Shown here piece by piece: positions 16,246 to 24,099 of a DNA stretch of 64,000 nucleotides. The position numbers and the translations under genes are program-made. Positions within the stretch are counted from its first letter, which is position 1. The number at the start of each line of letters is the position of its first letter. A model generated the notes under the pieces. The model saw nothing but the letters and a program-made list of their open reading frames with translations, was not told where the DNA came from and did no database searches. Source of the stretch: Candidatus Eremiobacterota bacterium (GTDB taxonomy: Bacteria; Vulcanimicrobiota; Vulcanimicrobiia; Vulcanimicrobiales; Vulcanimicrobiaceae); NCBI GenBank assembly GCA_019235885.1, contig JAFAKB010000064.1, positions 62,001-126,000 of the forward strand. The letters are read 5' to 3'.

Positions 16246-16953
16246 TTAGGCGGTACTCGCCGTCGCCTTGATGCGGGTCGGGTCGACTTTCACGCCGGGC
16301 CCCATCGTCGAAGCCAGCGTGATCGACTTCAGGTACGTGCCCTTCGCGGCCGACGGCTTCGCGCGCACGATCGCGTCGAGCAGCACGCTCAGGTTCTCGG
16401 TGATCTGGTCCTCGGGGAAGGACGCCTTGCCGACGATCGTGTGCACGATCCCCGTCTTGTCGAGGCGGTACTCCACCTTGCCGGCCTTGATGTCGCGCAC
16501 CGCTTGCGCGATGTTCGGCGAGACGGTGCCGGCCTTGGGGTTCGGCATCTTCTGCGCCAGGATGCGCCCGAGCTCCTTACCGATCGAGGGCATCATGTCC
16601 GGCGTCGCCACCGCGACGTCGAACTCGGTGAAACCGCCCTTGACGCGCTCGATCAGATCGGCTTCGCCGACGACGTCCGCGCCCGCCGCCTGCGCGGCTT
16701 TCGCGGCGTCGCCCTTCGCGAACGCGATCACGCGCACGACGCGGCCGGTGCCGTGCGGCAGGTTCACCGTACCGCGCACGTTCTGGTCGGACTTCTTCGG
16801 GTCGACGCCCAGCTTGATGTGGATCTCGACCGTCTCGTCGAACTTCGCGTTCGCGTTGCGCTTGACGATCTGCGTCGCTTCCTGCGGGTCGTAGAGACGG
16901 TTGCGGTCGTACGCGCTCGCCAGCGTGCGGAAGCGCTTGCCGTGCGTGCGCAT
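16246..16953 (-). CDS. rplA: 50S ribosomal protein L1
   Basis: A 235-residue L1 of normal length, binding 23S rRNA at the E-site stalk and often autoregulating its operon. Motifs: [73 protein letters not shown], and the C-terminal TLASTMGPGVKVDP. The ATG at 16953 overlaps the rplK stop (TGATG), so translation is coupled. Downstream, instead of rplJ, comes an accessory island; the gene's 3' end is partly duplicated at 15661-15750. Confidence 0.98.
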   Translation of the reverse strand: MRTHGKRFRTLASAYDRNRLYDPQEATQIVKRNANAKFDETVEIHIKLGVDPKKSDQNVRGTVNLPHGTGRVVRVIAFAKGDAAKAAQAAGADVVGEADLIERVKGGFTEFDVAVATPDMMPSIGKELGRILAQKMPNPKAGTVSPNIAQAVRDIKAGKVEYRLDKTGIVHTIVGKASFPEDQITENLSVLLDAIVRAKPSAAKGTYLKSITLASTMGPGVKVDPTRIKATASTA

Positions 16954-17378
16954 CAGCTCGCGACCTCGACGCCCATCGAGCGCGCCGTGCCCGCGACGAT
17001 CTTCATCGCCGCTTCTTCGTCGTTCGCGTTGAGGTCGGGCATCTTCGCCTGCGCGATCTCGCGCACTTGAGCCCGAGTCAGCTTCCCGACCTTGTTGCGG
17101 TTCGGCTCTTTCGAGCCGGACTCGAGCCCGAGCGCGCGCTTGATCAGGAACGACGCCGGCGGCGTCTTGGTGATGAACGTGAAGGTGCGGTCTTCGAACA
17201 CCGTGATCTGGACCGGGATGATGAAGCCTTCTTGGGCCTTCGTCCGGTCGTTGTACTGCTTGCAGAAGTCCATGATGTTGAGCGAGTAGGGGCCCAACGC
17301 CGGACCGACGGGAGGCGCAGGGGTCGCCTTCCCGGCGGGAAGAGCGAGACCGATCTTCCCGACGACTTTCTTAGCCAC
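16953..17378 (-). CDS. rplK: 50S ribosomal protein L11
   Basis: A 141-residue L11. The Pro-rich N-terminal loop ([20 protein letters not shown]), [20 protein letters not shown] and [20 protein letters not shown] are diagnostic. The start is GTG at 17378 with AAAGGG about 10 nt upstream. The usual upstream neighbours nusG and secE are absent: the next minus-strand gene is a RES toxin more than 400 nt away. rplK-rplA thus forms an isolated two-gene operon. Confidence 0.98.
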   Translation of the reverse strand: MAKKVVGKIGLALPAGKATPAPPVGPALGPYSLNIMDFCKQYNDRTKAQEGFIIPVQITVFEDRTFTFITKTPPASFLIKRALGLESGSKEPNRNKVGKLTRAQVREIAQAKMPDLNANDEEAAMKIVAGTARSMGVEVAS

Positions 17379-17506
17379 TGAGTTGCCCTTTCGACTCGCC
17401 CGGCTGCCCGAGCGACCCTCCCCCGCTGGTGAACGCGCCGGCCGCCGGGGTAACGCGGGCCGTCCGCGGCCTGGGGACGCCCAGGCGCAACGCCCAAGTC
17501 TACCAC

Positions 17507-17785
17507 ATGCTCTTCATGGTCGTCGAGCGCTTCAAGGACGGCAGCACCCGCCTCGTCGGAGAGCGGTTCAAGCGGGAGGGCCGGATGCTGCCGGAGCGCG
17601 TCTCATACGTGGGCAGCTGGATGGACGCCGCCGGGAACCGCTGTTTCCAGCTCATGGAAGCGCCGAGCGCGGAAGCGCTCGCGCCGTGGACGCACCGTTG
17701 GGACGACCTCGTGGACTTCGAGATCGTGCCGGTAGTGACCGGAGCAGAGTTCTGGGCGTCGGCAACGTTCAAAGCAGGTACGTAA
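17507..17785 (+). CDS. DUF3303 family protein
   Basis: A small protein of 92 residues: [43 protein letters not shown] and [19 protein letters not shown] match the DUF3303 family closely. Function unknown; the fold is probably a dimeric alpha-beta barrel like other small 'MLFM' proteins. The frame is open from 17429, but the family starts at the ATG at 17507. No Shine-Dalgarno is evident. It is divergent from rplK, whose promoter must lie within or just before this gene. Confidence 0.88.
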   Translation: MLFMVVERFKDGSTRLVGERFKREGRMLPERVSYVGSWMDAAGNRCFQLMEAPSAEALAPWTHRWDDLVDFEIVPVVTGAEFWASATFKAGT

Positions 17786-17805
17786 CGGCCCGGGCTTCCG
17801 AACGG

Positions 17806-18357
17806 CTAGATCAGCCGAGAGATCGTCCGCGCCGCGCTGACGACCGTAGCGTCCGTGATCGAGAGAGGCCGGATGTCCACGACGGTCAGTGCCGCCATGT
17901 CCCACACGCCGTCGTTCGCCCAGGCCGGATTGTAGTAGGACCACCAGCGCAAACCGGAGACGGTGCCGCTCGTGAATATCCGCAGTGCGAGTGCTTGCGT
18001 GACGGAGTAATCGCGATTGACCACGTCGGACGGCCGAAGTTTCAGCGTTACTAAGTTCGCAGGGTCGTCAAGGTCGTAGAGCGCTGCGGTGTCGTCCAAT
18101 CCGTACGTCGCAAGAGCGTGGACGCTTCGGGGGAGCGACGGAATACCGTTCAGCATCGACGCCGTCCATAGCGGATGCCGGCCAAAGGCTTCTGCGATCG
18201 CTGCTTCCGGTGATTCCGCCACGTAGAAGATCTCGTACTGCGCCGGATTGTCGAATCGGCCGGCTCCTTGCGGCGGAACAAAAAGAGCGCCGCCCGGATC
18301 CGTCTCGGCGGCGCCCCGCAGCCACGGGAAAACGCGATAAACGCTACGAGTAGGCAC
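17806..18357 (-). CDS. RES-domain toxin (RES-Xre module 1)
   Basis: A 183-residue RES-family protein. Known RES toxins degrade or modify NAD+ and arrest growth. Core segments: VYRVFPWLRGAAETDPGGAL, RFDNPAQYEIFYVAESPEAA, IAEAFGRHPLWTAS, LRWWSYYNPAWANDGVWD. The same pattern occurs in module 2 (26929-27471), so the two are paralogous. GTG 18357 is chosen because it gives the same N-terminus as module 2 and overlaps the antitoxin gene by 14 nt; the frame is open further upstream. Transcribed from the autoregulated promoter before the antitoxin. Confidence 0.85.
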   Translation of the reverse strand: MPTRSVYRVFPWLRGAAETDPGGALFVPPQGAGRFDNPAQYEIFYVAESPEAAIAEAFGRHPLWTASMLNGIPSLPRSVHALATYGLDDTAALYDLDDPANLVTLKLRPSDVVNRDYSVTQALALRIFTSGTVSGLRWWSYYNPAWANDGVWDMAALTVVDIRPLSITDATVVSAARTISRLI

Positions 18358-18739
18358 CCTGCGCGATACCGTCCAGCGCGCGCACGACGGGCGCGGAGCC
18401 CTGGAGGGCCAACACGTCGATCGGCCGCGCACCCCCCAACAGCGGTTCCGACCCGAACAGCCATCGCGCAGCCACGTCGTGAGCGAACAAACGAAGCATT
18501 CGCGTCAGCACCGCGTGCAGGTCGAGGACGCGGCGGCCCATCTCCGCGCTTATCGGGCCCCCTCCCCTCCAGCGCGAAACTTGTGCCGGGTCGACGCCCA
18601 GCAATCGTGCAGTCGCATTGGCGCCGATGGCCGCGACGATGAGCTCGACGAGCGGCCTCAGATCGACGAGCCGATCGGCATCGGGCTTGAACTCGATTTC
18701 CACGGTCACAGGCTGCCATCCACGGCCCACCGACGCCAT
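18344..18739 (-). CDS. Xre/ParS-type antitoxin (RES-Xre module 1)
   Basis: A 131-residue antitoxin: N-terminal HTH (ANATARLLGVDPAQVSRWRG) and a C-terminal toxin-binding region (DLHAVLTRMLRLF … ARWLFGSEPLLGGARPIDVL). Strongly similar to the module 2 protein at 26546. The start codon 18739 lies 6 nt after a perfect TATAAT, so the mRNA is predicted to be leaderless. A 7-bp palindrome between -35 and -10 is a likely operator for the toxin-antitoxin complex. Confidence 0.87.
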   Translation of the reverse strand: MASVGRGWQPVTVEIEFKPDADRLVDLRPLVELIVAAIGANATARLLGVDPAQVSRWRGGGPISAEMGRRVLDLHAVLTRMLRLFAHDVAARWLFGSEPLLGGARPIDVLALQGSAPVVRALDGIAQGAYS

Positions 18740-18745
18740 ACCTCA

Positions 18746-18774
18746 ATTATAGCTCAACGAATTCTGTTGAGCAA
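18746..18774 (-). promoter_or_regulatory. Promoter/operator of RES-Xre module 1
   Basis: Minus strand: -35 TTGCTC (18774-18769), 17-nt spacer, -10 TATAAT (18751-18746). The inverted repeat GCTCAAC / GTTGAGC (18752-18758 and 18766-18772) fills the spacer. The start codon begins 6 nt after the -10 box, so transcription would start at or next to the ATG. Confidence 0.8.
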
Positions 18775-18812
18775 ACGCCTCGCGCACGCCAACGCCACCC
18801 TGCTGGCCGCCC

Positions 18813-18841
18813 TTGACGTCCCGGGCCAATCGCCGTAAAGT
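18813..18841 (+). promoter_or_regulatory. Promoter of RES-Xre module 3
   Basis: -35 TTGACG (18813-18818), 17-nt spacer, -10 TAAAGT (18836-18841), start codon at 18850, 8 nt later. The palindrome GTGCC-AAAT-GGCAC (18844-18857) spans the predicted start of transcription and the ATG, a plausible operator. Confidence 0.7.
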
Positions 18842-18849
18842 AGTGCCAA

Positions 18850-19284
18850 ATGGCACCTCAGTCAATGCCGAACGGCGGAACCTACCGCGACCTCCTGGCG
18901 GGCACCTCGAACGGTATGACGGTCCGAATGAAGGTCGTTCAAGGCGGCGTCACGGGCCAGGTCCTGCGCGCGCTGCGCGAGCGGCTGGGTCTCACGATCG
19001 CCGAGGTCGCGCGCATCCTCGGTGCCGGCGAGCGGACGATCATCCGCAAGGAGCAGCAGCGAGCCGCGCTCTCCGCCACCGAAGCCGACCGCGCCTACCG
19101 CCTGGCGCGGGTCGCCGATCTGGCGACCGAACTCATCGGCGACGAGGGCAAAGCTAAGTCCTGGCTGCGCACGCCTAGCACGTATCTCGGCGGAGAGACC
19201 CCGGTCGGCATGCTCGACACCGAAATCGGAACGGAACTCGTCCTCGAATCGCTCTACGCGATCGGCTACGGCGGCGTAGCCTAG
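18850..19284 (+). CDS. Xre/MbcA/ParS-type antitoxin (RES-Xre module 3)
   Basis: A 144-residue antitoxin of the classical ParS kind: TYRDLLAG motif near the N-terminus, HTH (LTIAEVARILGAGERTIIRK), then RAYRLARVADLATELIGDEG and the C-terminal toxin-binding segment (WLRTPSTYLGGETPVGMLDT). It differs from modules 1 and 2. The toxin gene follows with no gap. ATG 18850 sits 8 nt after a -10 box, suggesting a leaderless mRNA; ATG 18865 is an alternative start. Confidence 0.9.
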   Translation: MAPQSMPNGGTYRDLLAGTSNGMTVRMKVVQGGVTGQVLRALRERLGLTIAEVARILGAGERTIIRKEQQRAALSATEADRAYRLARVADLATELIGDEGKAKSWLRTPSTYLGGETPVGMLDTEIGTELVLESLYAIGYGGVA

Positions 19285-19755
19285 GTGCGGCTCTGGCGCC
19301 TGACGCGGGCGCCGTTCGCAGCAGCCGCCTTCGACGGCACGGGCGCGGCTCGCGGCGGCGCGCGCTGGAACAGCCGCGGCGTGCACGTCGCGTACGGGTC
19401 GTCGTCGCGCGCGCTCGCGATCCTCGAAGTACTGGTGCACGTTACGCGCGAGAACGCACCGGGGGACTACGTCTTCATCGAAGCCGAAGTCCCCGACGAC
19501 GCGATCGATCGGCTCGACGCCGCGCAACTGCCCGCCGGCTGGCGCACCGAGCCGCCGCCGCCCTCGCTCCGCGCGGTCGGCGACGAGTGGGTGCGCACGA
19601 ACCGCTCGCTCGCGCTGCGCGTGCCCTCCGCGGTGGTTCCGGAAGAATGCAACGTCCTTGTCAATCCTCGCCACGCGCGGTTCGCGGAGCTGCGCATCCA
19701 AGGATCACCTCAGCCCATGATCCTCGACCCGCGCCTGCTCGAGCGGATCGGTTAG
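19285..19755 (+). CDS. RES-domain toxin (RES-Xre module 3)
   Basis: A 156-residue RES toxin of the classical type: LWRLTRAPFAAAAFDGTGAA, RGGARWNSRGVHVAYGSSSR, ALAILEVLVHV, then DEWVRTNRSLALRVPSAVVP and NVLVNPRHARF. The R, E and S residues that name the family are in WRL, AILEVLVH and VPSAV. Predicted NAD+-consuming activity comes from characterised relatives. GTG 19285 directly follows the antitoxin TAG. It ends 19 nt before the convergent TonB receptor gene. Confidence 0.92.
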   Translation: MRLWRLTRAPFAAAAFDGTGAARGGARWNSRGVHVAYGSSSRALAILEVLVHVTRENAPGDYVFIEAEVPDDAIDRLDAAQLPAGWRTEPPPPSLRAVGDEWVRTNRSLALRVPSAVVPEECNVLVNPRHARFAELRIQGSPQPMILDPRLLERIG

Positions 19756-19774
19756 CGCGTCGGACACAGCTCCG

Positions 19775-22072
19775 TCAGCGCAACGTCAAAATCAACCGAA
19801 CCGCGGCCGGCTCCAGCACCAGCGCGTCGCGCGGCTGCAGCCCGAGCGGGGTGGGATACGGCGTGCCGAGGCCGATTCGCGTGAACGAACCGCTCACCGC
19901 GTTCGTCAGGTTCGTGCCGGCGAGCGTGACGTCCGCGCGTCCCCAGGTGCGGCCGAGCGCGGCGTCGAGCGTGGCGAAGCGGCCCTGCGCGAGCTCGTTG
20001 TTCGCGCTCTTGCCGGCGAACGCGAGCGCGCCGTGCGTTCTGCCGCGCGCGTAGCGCACGCTGACCGCATACTGCTGCAGCGGGATCCCGGCGAACTGCT
20101 GTCCCGGCACCAGCGATGATCCGGACGTCGGATTCGCCGCGCTCACGAAATCGGGCAAGCTGGTGGGGTACGCGGCATTCACGCCGTACTCCGCGCTCGC
20201 CGTCCAGTACCCCGGGCCGAACACGTGCGCGAGCCGCAGCGCGCCGCCGCGGTAGACGACGTTCCCCACGTTGACCGGAAACGACTGCGCTTCAACCCGC
20301 GAGACGCCCGGCGGATTGCACGTCGCGCCGAACGGATAGAAGTTCTCGATCGGATCGCGCAGGTTCGTGCGGTACAGCGTGAGGTCGGCCGTCGTCGCGC
20401 CGAAGCGCCGTCCGTAGCCGAGCTCGTACTCCGTCGCGTGCTCCGCGCGCTCGTTCGCGTTGCCGTTGGCGCCGACGCAGTTCGCATCCGGCACGAGCGC
20501 CGCCAGCGGAAACACGAACTTCTCCGCCAGCAGCGGCGCGCGAAACCCGGTCCCCACGGCGAAGCGCAGCGTTCCGCCGGCGACGCCGTCGAGCGCGATT
20601 CCGGCGCGTCCGTCGAGGCTGGCCGGGAACGTCGACCACGCCGAGTCGACGAGGCTCGCGGCCAGCCGCACGCGCGGCGTGAGCTGCGTCCCGGCGCGCA
20701 CCCACAGCTGCGAAGCGAACTCGTGCAGCGCCCCGGCGCCGAACTGATCCGGCGAGAGCAGCGTCTCCGCGCGCGTCTGCGCGCCGAGCGCGACCGACGA
20801 GGTCTCCGTCGCGTGCGTCCACTCGAGCGTCATCGAGCCCAGCTTGTCGATCAGCGAGGGATCGTACGGCGTCGTTCCCTCGCCCGTGTCGATGCTGCGC
20901 GCCACCGCGCGCGTCGAGCTGGAGAACGCGCCGCTCGCGACGAGCGTCCCCGCGCCGAGCGGCACGCTGAGGCTCGCGAGCGTCGCGCGCAAGCTGTGCG
21001 AGGCCAACTCCGGCCCGCTCCCGACGAAGAGCGCACCGGGCGCGCCGTTCGCCGGATCGGCGGGCGCCGTCTGCGAGGCGCTCTCGTCGCGCACGTCGTC
21101 AACCGTCAGCGTGCGCAGCCGCAGCGTCGAGCGCGGCGAAAAATCGTAGGTCAGGTTGGCGAGCGCGCTGCGCGCGGAGAACGCCGAGCCGAGAATCGTC
21201 GTCACCGTCTGTGGGTTGCCGTTCGCGTCCGTCACCTGCATCGAGACGGGATAGTCGTGCACGAAGCCGCGCCGCTGCTCGTCGCCGAGCGCGACCGCGT
21301 ACCCGAACCGCCCGTGCCGTCCCGTCGCGTTGAGCTCCGCGCTCGACGCGCCGTACGAGCCCAGACTGAGCCGCACCGTGCGCATCGGCTGCGCGGTCGG
21401 CCGCAGCGAGACGAGGTTCACCTCGCCGCCGATCGTGTCGCTGCCGCGCGCGTCTTCCGCGCCGAGCCCTTCGCTCACGTCGATCGCTGACAGCGCGGTC
21501 GTCGGAAACGTGGCCAAGTCGAAATCACCGGTGTTCGTGTCGTTGAGCGGCTGCCCGTCGAGCGCGATGCGCGTCTCCGACGGATCCGGGCCGCGCAGCG
21601 AGACGACCGTCGTCGCGCCGGTCGCGCCGCCGTCCGGCCGGGTGAGCGTCAGCGAGGGAACTTGCGCCAGCGCTTGCACGACGCGATCGAATCCTTGCGC
21701 ATCCATCTCGGCGCGCGTGATCGTGCGCGTCGGGACCGTGCCGTGCGGAACGGCGAGCCGCCCGTCGACGGTGACCCGGCCGATTTGCCGCAGCCGCCCG
21801 CCGCCGGCCGAGTCGAGCAGCACGTCGATCCGGTTGCTCCCGGTCGCATCGACGTCGACGTCGGACGACGCGTAGCCGCGCGCGGAGACGGTGATCCGAA
21901 CGCGCCCGCACGGCAGCTCGAGCGAGAAGCGGCCCTGCGCGTCGGCATCGGTCGCGCGCGTCGCCGGGCCGGCGGCGACGACGTGGGCGCGCACCGGTGC
22001 GCCGTCGTCGCCGTGCACGGTTCCTGAGAGCGCGCAAGCGGCGGCAGCCGCGATCACATCTGGCAGGGCCAT
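19775..22072 (-). CDS. TonB-dependent outer-membrane receptor
   Basis: A 765-residue receptor. After a short hydrophobic N-terminus comes a carboxypeptidase-regulatory-like domain (about residues 15-80: SGTVHGDDGAPVRAHVVAAG, GRFSLELPCGRVRITVSARG), then a plug (about 95-215: TITRAEMDAQGFDRVVQALA, VVSLRGPDPSETRIALDGQP, DTIGGEVNLVS), then a beta-barrel of alternating strands. It would import a siderophore, vitamin or other large nutrient using TonB-ExbBD, none of which is in the window. ATG 22072 is used; the longer open frame would cross the divergent MFS promoter. Its presence indicates an outer membrane. Confidence 0.92.
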   Translation of the reverse strand: MALPDVIAAAAACALSGTVHGDDGAPVRAHVVAAGPATRATDADAQGRFSLELPCGRVRITVSARGYASSDVDVDATGSNRIDVLLDSAGGGRLRQIGRVTVDGRLAVPHGTVPTRTITRAEMDAQGFDRVVQALAQVPSLTLTRPDGGATGATTVVSLRGPDPSETRIALDGQPLNDTNTGDFDLATFPTTALSAIDVSEGLGAEDARGSDTIGGEVNLVSLRPTAQPMRTVRLSLGSYGASSAELNATGRHGRFGYAVALGDEQRRGFVHDYPVSMQVTDANGNPQTVTTILGSAFSARSALANLTYDFSPRSTLRLRTLTVDDVRDESASQTAPADPANGAPGALFVGSGPELASHSLRATLASLSVPLGAGTLVASGAFSSSTRAVARSIDTGEGTTPYDPSLIDKLGSMTLEWTHATETSSVALGAQTRAETLLSPDQFGAGALHEFASQLWVRAGTQLTPRVRLAASLVDSAWSTFPASLDGRAGIALDGVAGGTLRFAVGTGFRAPLLAEKFVFPLAALVPDANCVGANGNANERAEHATEYELGYGRRFGATTADLTLYRTNLRDPIENFYPFGATCNPPGVSRVEAQSFPVNVGNVVYRGGALRLAHVFGPGYWTASAEYGVNAAYPTSLPDFVSAANPTSGSSLVPGQQFAGIPLQQYAVSVRYARGRTHGALAFAGKSANNELAQGRFATLDAALGRTWGRADVTLAGTNLTNAVSGSFTRIGLGTPYPTPLGLQPRDALVLEPAAVRLILTLR

Positions 22073-22139
22073 GCGCGTCTCTTCTCCCGCCCGCGGCCCG
22101 ATCCCGGCCGGTGCAAGCGCGCGCGCGATATCGGATTTC

Positions 22140-22168
22140 TTGATATTTCGAACGGGACGCGTTACACT
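22140..22168 (+). promoter_or_regulatory. Promoter of the MFS transporter gene
   Basis: -35 TTGATA (22140-22145), 17-nt spacer, -10 TACACT (22163-22168), followed after 7 nt by GTG at 22176. The geometry predicts a leaderless transcript. Confidence 0.7.
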
Positions 22169-22175
22169 CCGCGAC

Positions 22176-23375
22176 GTGCGCGTGATGCCGCGCGACTCTT
22201 CCGCGCTTGCCGTCACGGTCGCGGCGCTCGCGATCGCCGCCGACATCGGTTTGGCCCGCGTCGGCTACGGCTTGGTGCTGCCGGCGATCCGGCGCGACCT
22301 CGGTGGAAACTACGCGATCTACGGCCTGATCGCCGCGGTCCATCTCGGCGGCTATCTCGCCGGGACGATCGCCGCGCCGGCGCTGTTGCGCGACCGCGCG
22401 CGCCTCCCGCGCATCACCATGCAAACCCACGCGCTGGTCGCGCTGTTCGTGATCGCGTCGGCCTGCGCGCCGAACGTCCTCGTGCTCGCGCTGGCGCGGC
22501 TGGCGATCGGTCTCGCGAGCGGCGTCGGCATCGCGAGCGCGGTCACCGACGCCCTTGAGCGCGTCGCGCCGGAACGACGCGGCTTCGCGAGCGCGCTCGC
22601 CTGGAGCTCGATCGGCGTCGCGCTGCTCGCTTCATCGCCCGCGGGCGCCTGGACGCTCGGCGAAGCCGTTCGGTGGCGCGTTGCAACAGCGTTGTGGGCG
22701 CTGCCCGCGCTGGCAGTCGTCGTTTTCGCGTGGCGTCTGCCATCGCAGCCGCACCGCGAGGAGGCGCCGCTCGACGTGCCGTTCCGCTGGAGCGACTTGC
22801 TGCGCGCGAACAACGTCTTCTTCGTCGCCGCCTACGCCGGCTTCGGCAGCGCCTACATCGCGTTCGTCACCTTCGCCATCGCCGCGTTCGCCGCGCGCGG
22901 CATCGCACCGAACGCGGTGGCGCTGATTTGGGCCGCGTGCGGGATCGCCGTGGTGTGCGGCTCGCTCGGCGTCGGCGTCGTGCTCGGCAGCCGCGCGCAC
23001 CACTGGTCGCTCGCGATCCCGCTCGCCTGCGGTGGAGCGGGCAGCCTGCTCGCGAACCTCCCCGGCGTCGCGGGCGCAATGGTCGGCACGATCTGCGTCG
23101 GCCTGGGCCTCGCGGCGACGGCCGCCGTCGCCAGCGCCTTCTCGCGCGAACGGAGCGACAACGCCACCGCGGCGCGCGCCTTCGCCGCGGTCACCGCGAT
23201 CTTCGGCTGCGGCCAGCTCATCGGCCCGCTGATCGCCGGTACCATCGCCGACCGCTTCGGTCTTGCCGCGGTCCCCGTCTTCTCGGGCGGCATCTTCTTC
23301 GCCGGCGCACTCGCCGCCGCAGTGGATGCAATCCTCCGCACCCGAGGCACACCGCGTCTCGCTCGAGCTCGGTGA
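22176..23375 (+). CDS. MFS transporter, YbfB/YjiJ-like
   Basis: A 399-residue major facilitator with about 12 hydrophobic helices. The N-terminal region (GLARVGYGLVLPAIRRDLGG, HLGGYLAGTIAAP) resembles YbfB/YjiJ-family transporters, and the repeat-type motif GLASGVGIASAVTDALERVA and the C-terminal CGQLIGPLIAGTIADRFG fit MFS. The substrate is unknown. GTG 22176 is preferred because a promoter -10 box ends 7 nt upstream (leaderless); ATG 22185 is the alternative. Divergent from the TonB receptor, but no shared function is evident. Confidence 0.9.
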   Translation: MRVMPRDSSALAVTVAALAIAADIGLARVGYGLVLPAIRRDLGGNYAIYGLIAAVHLGGYLAGTIAAPALLRDRARLPRITMQTHALVALFVIASACAPNVLVLALARLAIGLASGVGIASAVTDALERVAPERRGFASALAWSSIGVALLASSPAGAWTLGEAVRWRVATALWALPALAVVVFAWRLPSQPHREEAPLDVPFRWSDLLRANNVFFVAAYAGFGSAYIAFVTFAIAAFAARGIAPNAVALIWAACGIAVVCGSLGVGVVLGSRAHHWSLAIPLACGGAGSLLANLPGVAGAMVGTICVGLGLAATAAVASAFSRERSDNATAARAFAAVTAIFGCGQLIGPLIAGTIADRFGLAAVPVFSGGIFFAGALAAAVDAILRTRGTPRLARAR

Positions 23376-23393
23376 CCGAGCGGGCTTACTGCT

Positions 23394-23807
23394 TTATCGC
23401 GCCGGTCGAACCCAGCTCGTGCCGTCGGCGAAGTGGACGTAGTCGACGAAGCAGTCGTTCTGATCGGAACGGTACGCGAATAGCCCGCCGTTCACCGTGC
23501 GCCGCAAGTGACGACTAACGTCCACACCGGGCGGGAAGCTGCCTTTCACGTCGAACGTGGCGCGCTTCTCGTGCCGCCCGTACCGCGCGCTCAACCGAAC
23601 CTCGTCGGCCGCAACGGAACTCCGGTTCCGAAACGTGACGTCGTACGAAGCGATCTCGACGAACTCGACGCTGCTGATCCCGCCGCTGCAAACGGAAATC
23701 GTCACCGGCGCACCGGCATTCGCCCGGTTGTCCGCGGCGCTTGCCGTGCCAGCCGCGGCAGCGGGCGCAAGCGCCGCGAGAAGACCTGCCAGGAGCATCG
23801 ATCGCAT
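23394..23807 (-). CDS. Small exported hypothetical protein
   Basis: 137 residues with a clear signal peptide (MRSMLLAGLLAALAPAAAA…, cleavage near SAA-D). The mature part is beta-rich with two Cys (ISVCSGGISSVEF and QNDCFVDYVHFADG), which may form a disulfide. It resembles short Ig-like exported proteins, but I do not recognise the family. Convergent with the MFS gene. Confidence 0.7.
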   Translation of the reverse strand: MRSMLLAGLLAALAPAAAAGTASAADNRANAGAPVTISVCSGGISSVEFVEIASYDVTFRNRSSVAADEVRLSARYGRHEKRATFDVKGSFPPGVDVSRHLRRTVNGGLFAYRSDQNDCFVDYVHFADGTSWVRPAR

Positions 23808-23858
23808 GCCCCGCGATTAGGCGCTAGCATCACCGCTCCTGTTGCCGAAACACCCGGG

Positions 23859-24062
23859 ATGCCCGAACATCGTGTTGTCGTCAGATCGCCCGCGGCGGAG
23901 CTCGGCAGCGTGGACGCGGTCTACGAGGTCTACGCCGACGGCGAAAAGTTCGGCGAGCTGCGCATCAGCCGCGGCGGCGTCGACTGGTGGCCCCGCGACG
24001 CCAAACGCCACGGCGAGCTCCTGACCTGGGAACAATTCGCCGCGCGAATGGAAGGCTCGTAG
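23859..24062 (+). CDS. Small hypothetical protein
   Basis: 67 residues: MPEHRVVVRSPAAELGSVDA, VYADGEKFGELRISRGGVDW, WPRDAKRHGELLTWEQFAAR. A compact beta-type protein with no signal peptide; family unknown to me. ATG 23859 begins the conserved-looking part, and no Shine-Dalgarno is seen. It lies 37 nt before the HARE-HTH/endonuclease-like gene on the same strand and may be cotranscribed. Confidence 0.65.
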   Translation: MPEHRVVVRSPAAELGSVDAVYEVYADGEKFGELRISRGGVDWWPRDAKRHGELLTWEQFAARMEGS

Positions 24063-24099
24063 GCTGCGTTGAGATGTTGGCCCGGACGATAGACCAGCA

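Noticed and set aside
12100-16340. Insertion sequence or integrase-driven island
   Set aside because: No transposase or recombinase gene and no terminal inverted repeats with target duplication were found; only the repeated rplA flank supports insertion.
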